Source: Boswellia sacra (Eukaryota > Streptophyta > Magnoliopsida > Sapindales > Burseraceae). Taken from it: 64,000 nt of DNA. The notes under the pieces are model-generated. The model was not told where the DNA came from, did not search any database, and saw only the letters and a program-made list of their open reading frames with translations. Of this stretch, positions 35,311-49,131 are shown in pieces. Every line of letters starts with the position of its first letter. Within the stretch, counting starts at the first letter, position 1. The DNA lies in NCBI GenBank assembly GCA_013180625.2, contig SNVD02000552.1:62001-126000 (forward strand). Direction: 5' to 3'. Made by a program: the position numbers and the translations under genes.

Positions 35311-38300
35311 ATATGATTTGGGTAACATGCTTTGCCCACTCAGATATGATATCATTAATCTTTTCATCATTATATTTTTCTTTCTTGTCGAATTGCAACA
35401 TAATCAAGCATAATTACTTCTCTAACAATATCCAAACTTCATAAAACAAGTAAATTAACACCAACTCACCTTCTCACAGAGGATCCTAGGGTCTAACATG
35501 ATTTCTTTCATATATCTTAGAATGTAACACCCACATTCAAAGTTTCCCACCTGTCTTTGGCCCTATATATCCGTAAATAAATTGTTATTCACATAATAAT
35601 TGTGTTTACACATTGTTGAAATCTCAGATGAATATCAAAATCATTAAAATTATATCTTCACTGAAATCCAGTAAATTTTCTTCTTCTTTTTATTTCCAAC
35701 AAATTCTTGGCAAGACGTAAACCCCCTACAAAGCACATATAATTAACATTAATACTCATAAACTTCCAAAAAGCGAATTGTTTTATGTTAAGAATGACAT
35801 GAAAATACCGGGTTATAACTTCTTTAACATCTTCACCAATAGCTCTCCTCATTGAATCAAGATAATATATTTTGAAGGCTGTCAGGTCAAACACCATCAC
35901 AGTCCAATGGTACCTGCCACCAACTTATAATAAGTGAATAGTAATTCAAAATACTGGAAATAACTAATCAAATTCTATAAATTAAATTAACACATGTTAA
36001 TAATCAAAATATAGCCTGGATTGTAAGGAATAAAAACAAACTTCCTATCTTTGAAACTTTTTAGCTTGTTTGAAATTGATTCAGATATCTTAGCACACAA
36101 ATTAGCATCTTGAAGCTTGTTTGGCAGGACTATTGATGGGTTAATAAAGCCAAACTATTGTGTGGCTAATCCTCCTTCTAATGTCTCATATAAATGACTA
36201 TAATAACAAATATAATCAGTGAACTCTTGCCATTCAATTACCACAAAAGAGCAAATCAATTAATTAAATAAATGAACTTTCAAAGTGCACTAGGAAACTG
36301 ATATCAAAATCTAGTAAATGTTATTAATGATATTAAAGTATCAACATTAAAAAACTGCATCTATATTCATAGACAAATAACTATAAATATAAAGAACATA
36401 TTTCTTAGAACAATGAATATGATACAAGAAAACTTAAACCTGTTGTGAAGTTGATAACATTTCTAGCAATAATGTTTTAGCAAATCATAATATTCCAAAA
36501 ACAGCCCTCTGGTGCCTTTAAGCTATATTGCACAACCTCTCTAGTTAACAAACCAGAAAATAGACTTTCATATTTTCACAATATAATATCTCAAAAACAA
36601 ATGAGTACCAAAAAATCCTACTAAGTGTAGGGTCAAGCTCCCAAAGTGTAACATCAACACGTAACAAAAAAAAAAAAAAATCAACAGCAATATTGCATGT
36701 GGGCATGATGATGAAAATAGAACCAAAAATAAAAAGAAAATAAATTAGATTTGCCTAAAATATGATTATTTCCAATATGCACAATAGTTAATACCAAACA
36801 ATAAACTTAGTCAATAATGGCATAAAAGATAAAATATATTCAAACCTCATATAAATTGAGATACAGTTTTGCGATAGCTCCTTATAGTCGATGATGCACC
36901 TTATATCACCATGAGACAAATAGGTTGCAACATTGTACCCAAATAATCCAACCTCAAACTGAATTTTAATGTCTTTATCCTTGTCCACCCCAATGTTCAC
37001 TAATCCTTTAAGCATCACCACTACATCAGGTTTTGGGATTTACTTCTCACCTTGTTCTTCATCCCTTCGCAGTGCTTTCAACTCCTGGCTGACTTTCTTT
37101 TTTTGGAGGCTTGATTCAGTTGCATCCTATGTTTAAAAATCTCATAAAATATTAGTAAATTTCATGCGTTTAAGGTTAAATTGAGGCAAATGATAGATAA
37201 AGCATAAATTGAGCGACGTTGATTCTTCATTACCTTATCAGTTTCAACAACAAGATGTGCAGGCCATTCCACATGTTCCCTCACTATGTCGTCTATGGTT
37301 TCTGGTATATCTTCATCAACTGTATAGGTAGCATGGAAACTCGATCGAAACAAACCTCAATGCATACCACAATGTTTGGATCCCTATCCGTCAAAATTTT
37401 TCCAATTGCCTTTGTGTCTCCATCTGGTTGCACTTTCAAATTACACCATCTAGGCTAAAACAAATTAGAAAACAATATATGATTTCCCATTGCTAAACAA
37501 AAGGTCAACAAAAATATTTATATTAATACCGTAAAACCTCACATATATTCTTACTTGTGTAGTTTCAGCATGTGGAGTTTGCTCCTTCGCACCATCCTCC
37601 TCATCTTCCAATTTCATTTCCTTTTTCACTTTGCTAGTGCTACTTGCATGTACTGCTTCACTTGAGACCTTGTCAGATGCCACAGATGGAGTTTGCACCA
37701 TGTCCTCGGATTTATGAACTCCAAAATTAATTGAATTGATTCTCTGCCACTGTGTTAATTACTTGACCATCCCGACTTAACTTTCGCTACTTGGCTCATG
37801 AGAATGGCTATCTTTGCATCTCTTTCTTCAATCTATTTTACCAAGTCTTCAACAATTTTTTCACTTTCATAAGTTCAATGTAATCTTGAAAATTAAATAC
37901 TTTGAAGGTGTCACAAATTTGCCCACCCCCCTCACCCTCCCACTATGCTCGCCTTTCTCTAATGCTCAGGCAAGAATATCATTGGAATCTGAAGCGTCTA
38001 CGATGCCCGACTCTAATTGTGCCTTTAACTCATCCTATAACAGACTAAAATTATTGGGTAAGAGTTATAATTTTTGTTGGACAGGTTATCCTAACAAGTA
38101 TAAAAACATAGAATTTAATGCTAAGTAGATAGAATTACTCACAATCTTCTCCACAATAGGAACCACGTTCGGATAGTAGTTACCATTTTTCTTCCTTTCT
38201 CTAGCTTGCACCCACAAATCAGCTCGATCAATAGGTGAAGTCTAGTCACCATATTCCTCTCGCTATACATATTAAGGAATAAATAAATTATCTTATTTGG

Positions 38301-39947
38301 AAGCTAAATACCACTTTTATGAAAACCATGATCACTCACATAAATAAACACAACCATATTACCATTTTTCTTCCAACTTTGCATAACCTGATCGTCCAGT
38401 ACAGTGGTCATATTTGTTCATCTTTCTTCTCTTGCTTTGAATTGTGTGATATTCCTTCAGATTTTGTAATCAATTTCATATGTCATTATATACATATAAC
38501 AAAATAAATTCACCTATAGCAATATTTATTCAGATCATTAAACATTCTGTGTAACTCAACTTAATAAAACAAAATTCTGATCAGAAAATGAATTAGTCTT
38601 TTACATAAAAAGACTAATCTAACTCAACTGACATTACATTAACTTAGCTACAATAATATCTAAAGAAAATGCTATGTCAATGTTCCAAAAGTTACATTTG
38701 TTCTAAAACATCACTTATGGCAACTGAGTTCATAGTTTGATCAAAAGGGATTAACAAACAAAATGTGACATCACTGTTTTCTTTCTACATACGAAATAGA
38801 CTTCACATATACATGTCATAAGGCATGCAGTTATACATTTTTTATACATCATCCTTCAATACCTTCTCCTACATACAACCTAAAAAGCCAACCAGATTAT
38901 TAGTATAGATAATTAATTTTTTAGTTCCAACTTTCGTATGTATATTCAACTAATTTCTCAAGTGGTCATGTTCCACTCCTCTACATTAATAAATATTTAA
39001 CCAAAAAGCACATTGAAATTTATACCTGCCTATTCTAAATAAGGATTAATTAAGGATTATATTTACTGTGATAGGACAAAAATTTATTTGAATAAGGAGT
39101 TTATCATATTATACTTAAAAAATTAAAAAGCTAAAGAATGGTATGACAAGTTACACAACACAAAATATGAAATTGCAGTCCACAAATGACAAATTTTTTA
39201 AGCACTAAAATAGATTAACGTTGAATAATCACTTAGTTACACTACAACCTAGAGCTATGACATGACTTTTAATCACAAATATCAAATTACCATGTTATGA
39301 TGACCTCTCATGCTAAAATTTCAGATCTGAGCAAACTAATGCAAACAAATTTAATAAGAATTTACCTGAAACTAATCACTCACATGGTTTGCAACAAATT
39401 TATCCCAATCTTCCTATTGAATTTTTCCGCGATACTCCTTTGGTGGATATATCAATTTTGTAGGATCACCCTTTTTTTGGCAAAATAAATCTACTGGTCA
39501 ACCAAAACTTAAAATTTTTCCAAGCTATACCAGCTTCTTGCAACAAATAAGTCTTCCATTTGTCATCAACGTCAAATTTGCTCTACAAAAATTGTTTTAA
39601 CCAATTAGAACAAAACACATGCAAAATATTATTACATCATATACATAGATTAAGATGAGTACCTTAATTTCTTCCCATATCTTGTTTTTATAGTTGTCTT
39701 TCATAACTTTCCAATTTGGATATGTAATGGAGATTGACCCACGTGCCAAAACACCAATAATGGATATGAGTGTACTCCTATTGTCCCCAATTGGCACCCC
39801 GTTGCTGGTAGTTATAATCGACAGCTTCACACCTTTACTTTTTTTGTTTGTTCTAACTCCTTTGCATATGCCTCTTTTCTTACGCTTTCTTGGTGCCTCC
39901 CTACTATTCTGATTATCATTCAATTCTTTCTTGCCATCCTCCTCCAT
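35311..39947 (-). pseudogene. CACTA second gene: Ptta/EnSpm domain plus Ulp1-like cysteine protease
   Basis: Multi-exon region in minus-strand order. MEEDGKKELND start (39947) with a basic KRKKRGICKG patch and GNNxS-like GVPIGDNRSTLISIIGVLAR. FDVDDKWKTYLLQEAGIAW and DWDKFVANHVSD (39590-39375, with a one-base shift in an A run and a TAG). IDRADLWVQARERKKNGNYY (about 38200). SGRVRGVGKFVTPSKY (about 37930). TNP1-type WCNLKVQPDGDTKAIGKIL and EWPAHLVVETDK (37456-37230). The Ulp1-like part has FGFINPSIVLPNK, then YHWTVMVFD (His 35907-35909), IYYLDSM (Asp 35856-35858) and ECGCYILRYMKEIM (Cys 35533-35535), ending FDKKEKYNDEKINDIISEW. The His-Asp-Cys triad of C48 SUMO-type proteases is complete. At least one splice donor is not GT, and frame breaks exist upstream, so the copy is probably inactive as a whole. 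Confidence 0.8.
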
Positions 39948-40126
39948 TGCCACTATCCTAAAAAAAAAAACACCAAATTTTATTAATCTATTAAATACAC
40001 CTGTTACTATGGAATGCATAAGGAATATGCAATATACTATAATACAATAATGATCTTTCAAAATAATACAATTAATAAACAAAGTAGAACCATATATGTT
40101 ATTTGATAAGGTGAACCTTTTAACAT

Positions 40127-43100
40127 TTATTGCAAATTGTTGATAGCTTTGTTGTCAATCCATATGCCATCTAAATCCTCTCTAATGCACCCGCTCTCAT
40201 CATCCTTAACTGTGTCAAATGACTCAATAGTAGGTAAAGCATTTGTGAATGGATGTTGTTCAACCGATGAAGGTATTTCATATTGACTTCTATCTATTTT
40301 GTAACATTTATCGGAGGTGAACTGCACTATAGACCATCTTTCATCACTTTGGTCTGTCACATAAAATACTTGCTTAACTTGCGAAGCAAGAACAAGTGAA
40401 TTTGACTTGTGTCCGACACGAGTGAGATCAACCAATGGCACCCCGAATTCATCAACTCTAACACCCCCATTGTTGCCAACCTAATCACATTGAAACACAG
40501 GGAAGTTGAAGGAGTGCTAATCCAACTTCCATATCTTGTTAATTACACCATAGAAAGTTAGATCCCCAACTATCAGATTTTTGTCTTTAGCACTAGAAAT
40601 TTGCATTGTTGTTGCCACAATGCTAACTCCACTATTTTGATGGACTTTATGTTCCCCATATTCCCTTGTATGGTAATGAGAGTTGTTGATGACATAACCA
40701 GAATAACTTGTCACATATGGACGAGGCCCTTCCGCTAGCCATTTCAATGTGGGAGAGATGTCCTTATTATTATTAACAACATTCCCAACCTTTAAAGATC
40801 AATGTCAAAAATGTAACTTTGAAGCTCTATAGAGAAATTATTTACCTAAAAATACTAATTTAGAAGGCAATATGTTGAAAGTCAATATGCACCTCCAATT
40901 TAAACCATAAGATAAAGGTACGGTTGTGTTCATCTTTTAGCCACTTTCCATTTTTCACTTGCCTAGGAAAACGAGTCTTTAACTAATTCATATGCATTCT
41001 AGCAAAACAAATACAACATTGGTTAGTTATATAGGAAAGAATAAGGAATTGAAATGTAACTAAAATTATAATAAGAAAATTAGACACTTACTCAATGTAA
41101 GGTTGCACTTCATCCATGTTTTGTAATACATATAGGTGCGCTTGTGACCATTCTTCTTGAGAAATAGAAATCACTCAGCCTCCAAGTAATGGACCATCAA
41201 ATTCAATAGGTCCATCAACAACACCAACATACTTTGAGCAAAAATCAATTGCCTTCGATGCAATGTAACATCAACAATACAACCTTCTGGTCGATTTTTA
41301 TTCTGAACAAATCCTTTAAGAATTTTCACGTATCTCTCAAAAGGATACATTCATCAAAGATGGACAGCGCACACAACCTAACTTCTCTAACAAGATATAC
41401 TATTAGGTGCACCATGATGTCAAAAAACGAAGGTGGAAAGTATTTCTCAAGCAAACACAAGGTTATGACAAGTTCACTTTGAATTTTTTGTAACTTAGGA
41501 ACTTCAACCACTTTGGAGCCGAGGTTATTGAAGAAGACACACAACTTTTAGTAATGGCGTACTGAACATGCTTAGGCAAACACTGATCTCATGGCCAATG
41601 GTAATAATTGTTGCATCAAAGCATGACAATTGCGGGACTTAAAACCAACCAACTTTAGATCATCCATGGATACAAGGTTCCTAAAATTGGAACAATATCC
41701 AAAAGGAACTCTAAGGTCATGTAAAGTTTGGCAAAATAATTGTTTCTCTTTCTTACTCAGTGTGTAACAAGCAGGAGGCAAATATGTTCAACCATTTTTG
41801 TGGGATGGTTATAATTTTTCCCTCAAACCCATCTCTACATGATCTAATCTAAAGTTAAGATTATCTTTTGTCTTCCCCGGAATATTTAGCAGTGTGCCAT
41901 AAATACTCTCACAAACATTTTTTTCAATGTGCATCACATCTAAGTTATGTCGAACATATAAATGTTTCCAATACGGGAGACTGAAGAAAATTGATTTTTT
42001 CTTATAACATTGGCTTTCATTAGGATCACTTTTCTTTCTTTTGCTATCCTTACCTTTCCCCCAAATATTTTGGAAATTTTCTAGTTTTTGAAAGATGTCA
42101 TCCTCGCTAAGTGGTTTGGGAGGGAGACCATGTTCTTGGGTGTCCATTGAATGCCTTTTTTTTTATACCTATATGGATGATTTAGAGGAAGGAATCGTCT
42201 GTGACCCATGTAGATGTTTTTCTTGCCATGTTTTAACCTACATGGAGATGTTTCTTCCCCACATATTGGACAACCATAATACCCTTTTACTGAACACCTA
42301 AAAAGGTTGCCATATGCTGGAAGATCATTGATTGTCCACAACAACACGACCCGCATGTTAAAAGTTTCCTTCTTGTAAGAATCATACACATCAACTCATT
42401 CATCCCATAAAAATTTCAAATCATCGACCAATGGTGCCAAATAAACATCTATGTCATTATTGGGTTGTCGTGGTTTCGATATCAGAAGAGATAACATAAT
42501 AAATCTCTTCTTCATACACAACCATGGAAGGAGATTATAAACAACAGTAAGCACAGGCCAACAATTATAAGCGGTACTCATGGTACTATGTGGATTTATC
42601 TCATCAGCTAAAATTTCTAATCTAAGATTTCTACTTTTAGCACCAAAGGTAGGCCACAACCGGTCAATTAATGTCCAAGAGGGGGTGTCAGCAGGGTGCC
42701 TAAGTTTTCCATCTATGATTCTACTATTGGCATGCCGATTTTGGTTTTTTGCAGTCTCAAGGGATTGAAATAACCTCTAAACCTTGGAATTGGGGGGAAG
42801 TACCACAAGGCTTTTGCAGGGATGCCTTTTCTAGATTTAGAGCTTTTAGACGTTTTCTTCCATCTTCACAATCCACAAGTAGGACAAGAGCCAAAGGATG
42901 CATACTCTTTTCTATATAAAATGCAATCATTAGGACATGCATTTATTTTTTTCATATGACAATCCCGATGAAACCATTGTTTTCTTTGCCTCGTACATGG
43001 ATGAAGGCATTTCATTTTGTGGTGGCAACATTTCTGAAATTACTTTAAGTAATTTTGAAAAACTATTATCCGACCATCCAAATGTGCCTTTAATATTATA

Positions 43101-43535
43101 AAGTTTCATGAGTGCAGATAATTTTGTGTGAGTTGTGCATCTTGGGTATAAGGGCTTCTCAGCATCTTCAAGTAATTTTTTCAAAGATTTTGGATCATTG
43201 TCACATTATTTGAATGCCTCATTGACCATATCTATACCATCATCTATAGGAAAAGAGCATTCATCAAATGATGAGTTGATGAAGTTACTAGGTTCCCTAA
43301 TTGGATTTGCTTCCCCATGCCAAATCCAAGTTTTGTAATTTGTGTCAAACCTATTGGGGAATACATGATGATGTACTTCATTTTTAGTATTAAAATCCAA
43401 GCAACGACAAGCATTGCATGGGCACCTCATGAAGTTTGGGTTAATTGTGTGGACAGAGGCAAAATCTAAGAAATTCTTAACCTCAATGTCATACTAAACA
43501 GACAACCTATCCTTCCACATCCAAGATTTGTCCAT
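40127..43535 (-). pseudogene. CACTA TNP2-type transposase, broken
   Basis: Minus strand from MDKSWMWKDRLSV (43535). The Transpos_assoc domain has FMRCPCNACRCL and WIWHGE. YPRCTTHTKLSALMKLYNIK and LPSSMYEAKKT-like parts follow. The TNP2 core has LADEINPHS, LLPWLCMKKRF, NDIDVYLAPLVDDLKFLW, INDLPAYGNL, CPICGEET and HNLDVMHIEKNVCESIYGTL. DUF4218 has LHDLRVPFGYCSNFRNLVS and LEKYFPPSFFDIMVHL. DUF4216 (40747-40127) has YVINNSHYHTREY and VKQVFYVTDQSDERW. In-frame stops occur from the 14th codon onward, so no full-length transposase can be made. Order and strand match the downstream Ulp1-type gene, as in other plant CACTA elements. Confidence 0.88.
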
Positions 43536-45914
43536 TCCTTGTATTGGTGAAACATCTGTTGAAGCAATTAAGCTTAAAAGTGTTGCTAAGGATAAAATAT
43601 AGGATTGGTAAACACAAATAAGGTTTTATTTTGAAGTCTTCGTCATTGTTTTGCTAGCTACTTAAGTTTTCTGATTTGTATTTTTTGAATTCATAAATTT
43701 ATGGGTTAAAAGGCAATATATGTATAATTTATATGTAGACACTAGTTTAATGCTGTGGCGAGGAAGAAATGATTTGTTTTATGAATGGGGTGAATTTACA
43801 AGATTAAATGGGTGAAATAATATCTACTAGAATCTAAAACAAATGCCTAAACATACAATAAAAAGAAAGAGACATGTATAATTGGCCATAAAGATATTTA
43901 ATAATAATGTTATGATCATTATAAGCATGTATACATCTATAAACATGTCATCTACAGTGCTTTACAATATTGCTTTATGCATGAGACATAACATTAATCC
44001 AAACAGATAATCTCAATGCTCAAACAAACATTCGTGGTCTAAAAAATATGCAACCATATGCAGTTTTGTTGACACTTCCAATTTCAAATATAATTTATCA
44101 TTCAGCAATAACTTTGAAAAGAAAAATACCCAGTGGCACTGTTTGACTAATGTTAATCCTCTAGCCGTTGATGATGATATTGAAACTTAGATTGAAAAAA
44201 ACCATGAAGTTGGTGTTGATATAAGTCTAACAACAATTTTCTGTAAAACAAGAAATAGTTCTACATTACTTCTAAAAGCCAGACAATTTTGTGGGTCACT
44301 TTGTCACAAAATCCAACGATATGTATACACTATTATGATGAATTGATCCAACACATAGCATGTCCCGAAAAAGAAGGAAAAAGGCAAAAAAAATCAGATC
44401 AGAATAACATAATTCAAGTAAATTCATCAGATTTAGACTTAGAGCTAAAAACACAATTATGGCAAGAGGAGACTACATATTAGAAACTAAAAACTTCCAA
44501 AAAAAATTACTGATTTTAGAATAACTTAAGTATATTTATTGAAACCATTCAATACAATAATTGTCTGACAAGAACAAATATTGTTATAAGTTAAATGTAA
44601 CTGACCCCAAACAAATTATATAATGACCAATATAATATAGAAATATATATTAGTTAAATTTGTTCCTATATATAACTCAATTATACCTAGAATATAATTT
44701 TTTTTTGATAAATTATCGTGCGTGTCTATATGTAAATTTTTAAAGTTTGCAGCCAGGCCAGAAATAGTAGTATTGCACAACACTATATCCACAACTGCCA
44801 GTAAATTATTGGTAAAATAATGTAGTCAGCTTCCACTACATGTGCAAAGTTAAAATTCTTGTAAATGAAAGCCCAATCTTTATGAGACTACATGGGTTAT
44901 GATTGGGTTTGAGACTATTTTAAACATTATGGGTTATGATCTCTTGTACCTGTCAATTGTTGCTCTCACACTGCAAACTGAATAACACTACGTTGAGAAC
45001 TTATGAAGAACAAGCAATAATGCATTATTCAATACATAAATCATCACAGCAACTGAATGGGAATTAAGATATCTGTATTTATTTTCTATTTGTATGCAGC
45101 AGCTTATAAAGGTCAATAAAGAATCTTAGAGAAATATATTCTCTAGTATGAAGAAATTGAAATAGGACTAGTCCTAGTTCGTAGTATTATTTGAGGCATT
45201 GATCCATCTAATATGAAATTTAAAGGTTGGACGAAAATCACTATATGTCATGATCAACATGTTAGAACCATACATTAACACCTGGAGTATTGGTAAAATA
45301 TATGATCCTCTTTTAAGCTTATCAAACTATTAATTTGCAGGCTTTACAAAATCTGTACATCTTTAACAAGTTAAAATCATTCAAAGGTTATCTAATCTAA
45401 AATCTTTAGTTCATGTTCATGCCCTTTACCAATCAGATATATTTCTTGCTCTATAGACAAATTTTATATTGATTATGCTAGGAATTCAAAAAAATTCCTT
45501 GTCGGTGTATTTGGAATATATAGCCATCAATCTATTCTTCATTTCAAAAATTTCAATATCCTCAAGAATGATCATAAAGAAAAATCAACTATAGTTATGT
45601 CTTTGCTAATTTTTTTCTAATTTAAGTGATAGAGTATAACTTGGAAAGATATAATATTGCCTACTCCAAAATGAAAGTGTCATCATAAATCATAGTGAAG
45701 ACAAATTGAAATATTGAGTCTAGCCATACTATAGAATGCAAATTAATTTGTTATTCAAGCTAGTGATTTTATCTTTTTAAGGAAAAACTGAAAGTAATTA
45801 TATAAGAATCAATCCTACTGCATCATTGCCTACTCTTTACCTACTCCAATGCAACATATATAGTGGAACCACAAAATGCATTCAACATAAAGGACCCAAA
45901 AAAAAAAAAGTTAT

Positions 45915-45930
45915 GTGTGTGTGTGTGTGT
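45915..45930. repeat. (TG)n microsatellite
   Basis: Short GTGTGTGTG run; a similar run is at about 46325-46340. Confidence 0.8.
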
Positions 45931-46964
45931 TATACAATCAAATTTAGATAAAAAAGCTTCTTGAGTTTGGTTGGTATTATACAGTCAAGAAAGTAAGTAT
46001 TTGGAGTCTATTAAGTAATGGACAAACATAGACCAAACCAGTAAGTAGCATCCAAGAGTACTGGGCAAGGGGGAACGATCACATATATCAACTGAGTAAA
46101 TTCAAGACATTGTGGGACGAGTAGCAGACCATTGCAAAACGAAAAACTAAAAGCCAAAGATCGTCACATGACAACACAGAGTTTTGGCTAAAAAATGAGA
46201 TGGTAATTGAGCAAGAGCATGTGAAAATATGTGAGAAAACGTTCATTGATGGGGTTTTCTTTTGTGTGAAAATACAAGGGCTAATATAGCTTATAATTTT
46301 ATTTTAATATGAGCATATATATGTGTGTGTGTGTGTGTATAAATTTAGCTGAAGTTGCACACATGAATGTTAAATGTGTATTATGCCAATAACAAAATGA
46401 TACAACAAATGAAATGATGATACAGACATACAGTCAAAAAAAGGTGCATATGAAAGTTAAGTATTGGACTGTGATGGAATGATAAAATGATGAAAAAAGT
46501 AAACAAAGTTTAAGAAAGGAAAAAAAGATAAAAAAGCAATGGGTATTGGTCACTATCTATGCTAACTACTTTGTCTCTTCTCTCTTGTGGTTGTGGGTAC
46601 ACGTGAGGCCTTGAAAGGAGTATTCATTAGTAGATTAGTGTTGTAGGAGATCTATGGCCACCAAAGACAAATTTGAAAAGACATCATACTAAAATTTTCC
46701 TATCACATGCATGACGTAAAGCTCTATCTATAAATACTTTTATGCGTATTGCAAAAGCAAAAGTAGCACTGGCAGCCCACATGCTCTCTTATGTACTAGA
46801 CTTCATACATAATTAAAATAGCAAGCAACAAGCAGACAAGATTGCATTATGACTTCCAAATCTTTGTAAAAATCTACGAATCAGGACTTGTGAGAGATCG
46901 AGTCCTCTATAGAGAAGAAAATGCAAAGACACAAATGGTGCAAACCCAGATAATAATTTCATAG

Positions 46965-46994
46965 CTGGTGAAAAGTAAAAACCCTAACATCATT
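46965..46994 (+). repeat. 30-bp exact direct repeat, copy 1
   Basis: CTGGTGAAAAGTAAAAACCC followed by TAACATCATT; identical copy at 47082-47111. Each contains AAACCCTAA, the plant telo-box word. Confidence 0.9.
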
Positions 46995-47081
46995 TTCATA
47001 AAAAATTGTGAAAATGCTAGACTCCAAAAAACTGTTCTCTTATTTTACTATTCACCACTGACTTACCCAACATTTTTGCAC

Positions 47082-47111
47082 CTGGTGAAAAGTAAAAACC
47101 CTAACATCATT
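47082..47111 (+). repeat. 30-bp exact direct repeat, copy 2
   Basis: Identical to 46965-46994; start points are 117 bp apart and flanks differ. Confidence 0.9.
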
Positions 47112-48629
47112 GTACCACAAATTTGACCCTGAAACTAAAGTACAAATATACAGAGATACATAAAGCCAATATTATTTATTGGATGATAAGGAAATAAATG
47201 GTTTTTGCATTCAAGCAAATCTCAACTATGTTACATCACAATCATATTCAGGGGATGGGATAAAATTCAAACAAAATAAAAGAGCCTTTAAGGGACATAA
47301 TTAAATAAGGGCTAATTGTCTTACAACTCTAAATGTACTAGTTTATCATGAATTTATTCTATTTGGATCTTATTGTTATTCCTATTCCAATTAAAATTGG
47401 AAAACTCAAACTTTCTGCCCCAAGACACCTAACCAACAATCTAGTTTAGATTTAAACAGTCTTGTGGGAAGGGCTTTTTCATTCAAACTAGATAGAAAAT
47501 TGAAACAGTATATATAACAATTCTATATATACCAATTCATTAACATATTCTATGAATACTTATGTTCTTTCATATACCAAACACTAATTTATGATTCATT
47601 AATGTTTTGGGTACATTTTGAGTTCATCATAAATCAATAGTGAATGTCTTAGACATGAAAATACCTTAGCTCAATCAAAAGGGGAAAATTTTATTAGCAA
47701 GACACTACTTTCTATGCAGAATGATCTTATACAATAAGAGATAGTACGAGTCCCAGTGGGAAGTAAATAGCAACTAGGGGTTGGAATATTGCCGGTATAT
47801 TATTCCTTCCTTAGTACTCTGCACTAAATTTAATGAAGAATTAATTATTTGGGGGTCATTAGTATATTGGCTTATGAGAGATGCTAGCTAGAGACATGAA
47901 AAATGTTTAAGTGTCAAGAGACATGAAAAGATTAAGAAATTAAAAAAATCATTAAATTAAGCTAGATAGTTAGCTGGCACCGTGAACAACATCATCAAAC
48001 CACTTCATTAGTTGTGAAAACTAAGAAGGATCATGTTCCTCCTCTTTAAAATATTTGCAAATGTTAGTACAATTTCAACAGATCACAGTAATTTACCAAT
48101 AGACAAAAGTTATTTCTCTGAATGATAGAATCGTATTTAATATTTAATTACTATTAATATGCTAATTACTTAAATTATTTATTGTTATTACATTATTTAA
48201 AATTAAAAATTAATTTCCAACGATATTTAATTATTATGCTTCTTCCTCTATAAATTAATTTTTAATTATTTAAAATGCATTAGTGCGCATTGATAATTTC
48301 AATTCCTTAAAAAAGTTTTGTAGTTTATTCATTGAGTATAACCTAATAAACACTTGTATCCAAAAACATAAATAAATAAATAAAACCTCCAAACGGCTTA
48401 TTAAAAAACACATTTAATTATAGAAAACACATTTTAGAAACAAATAATTATATTTAATATACCAGTGGTAATAATAACCACACATCGAGCTCTAAATTAA
48501 GTGTTATTAAAATCAATTTAAAATCATGACCCTAGTACTACATCATACTATTTATTTTACTTAAAATAAGTGTACTGTACACCAATACAATAGCCATTGC
48601 ATATGCCACTCGAAATTTAATTAGTAAAA

Positions 48630-48687
48630 TATTCCAACACAAACAACTTCGTTAAGCGTATTGATAATAAATCACCAACTTTCCAAC
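48630..48687 (+). repeat. 58-bp direct repeat, copy 1
   Basis: TATTCCAACACAAACAA through ATCACCAACTTTCCAAC; second copy at 49074-49131 with four or so substitutions. A neighbouring TTGAAAATTTTGTTGATTGT (48711-48730) recurs inverted near 49155-49177. Confidence 0.8.
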
Positions 48688-49073
48688 CAACTAAGTATAC
48701 TGGTTGAAAATTTTGTTGATTGTTATACAAAAAAAATTCACCTTGGACTTTATAAAGTTAAAAGTCATGATAAGAATAGTTGAAGTGCTTTTATCAGTTA
48801 GACTGGTAGCATATCCACTTGGCCAACATACAAATAAATAAACAAGTAAAAACAGGGTGCGATTCCAAACAACTTGTAAAACATTTTTATAAAGCATTGA
48901 AGTTACCTTTGGAGTGAGGCAGTATTTGGTCCTCTTGTTTCCAAGGAAAATATCAGAACCCAGGAACTTCCCTTCTCAAAGTATTCTAACCCATTCCTCA
49001 GCACAGTACAACACCAAATCACTGAATCCGACAACCTAATCAAAACAAAGAAAAAGAAAAGCTCCTCACTGCG

Positions 49074-49131
49074 TATTCCAACACAAACAAATTCTTTAAG
49101 TGTATTGATAATAAATCACCAACTTTCCAAC
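49074..49131 (+). repeat. 58-bp direct repeat, copy 2
   Basis: Partner of 48630-48687, 444 bp downstream. Confidence 0.8.

Noticed and set aside
46965..47111. Interstitial telomere repeat
   Set aside because: Only single AAACCCTAA words occur, not tandem TTTAGGG units.
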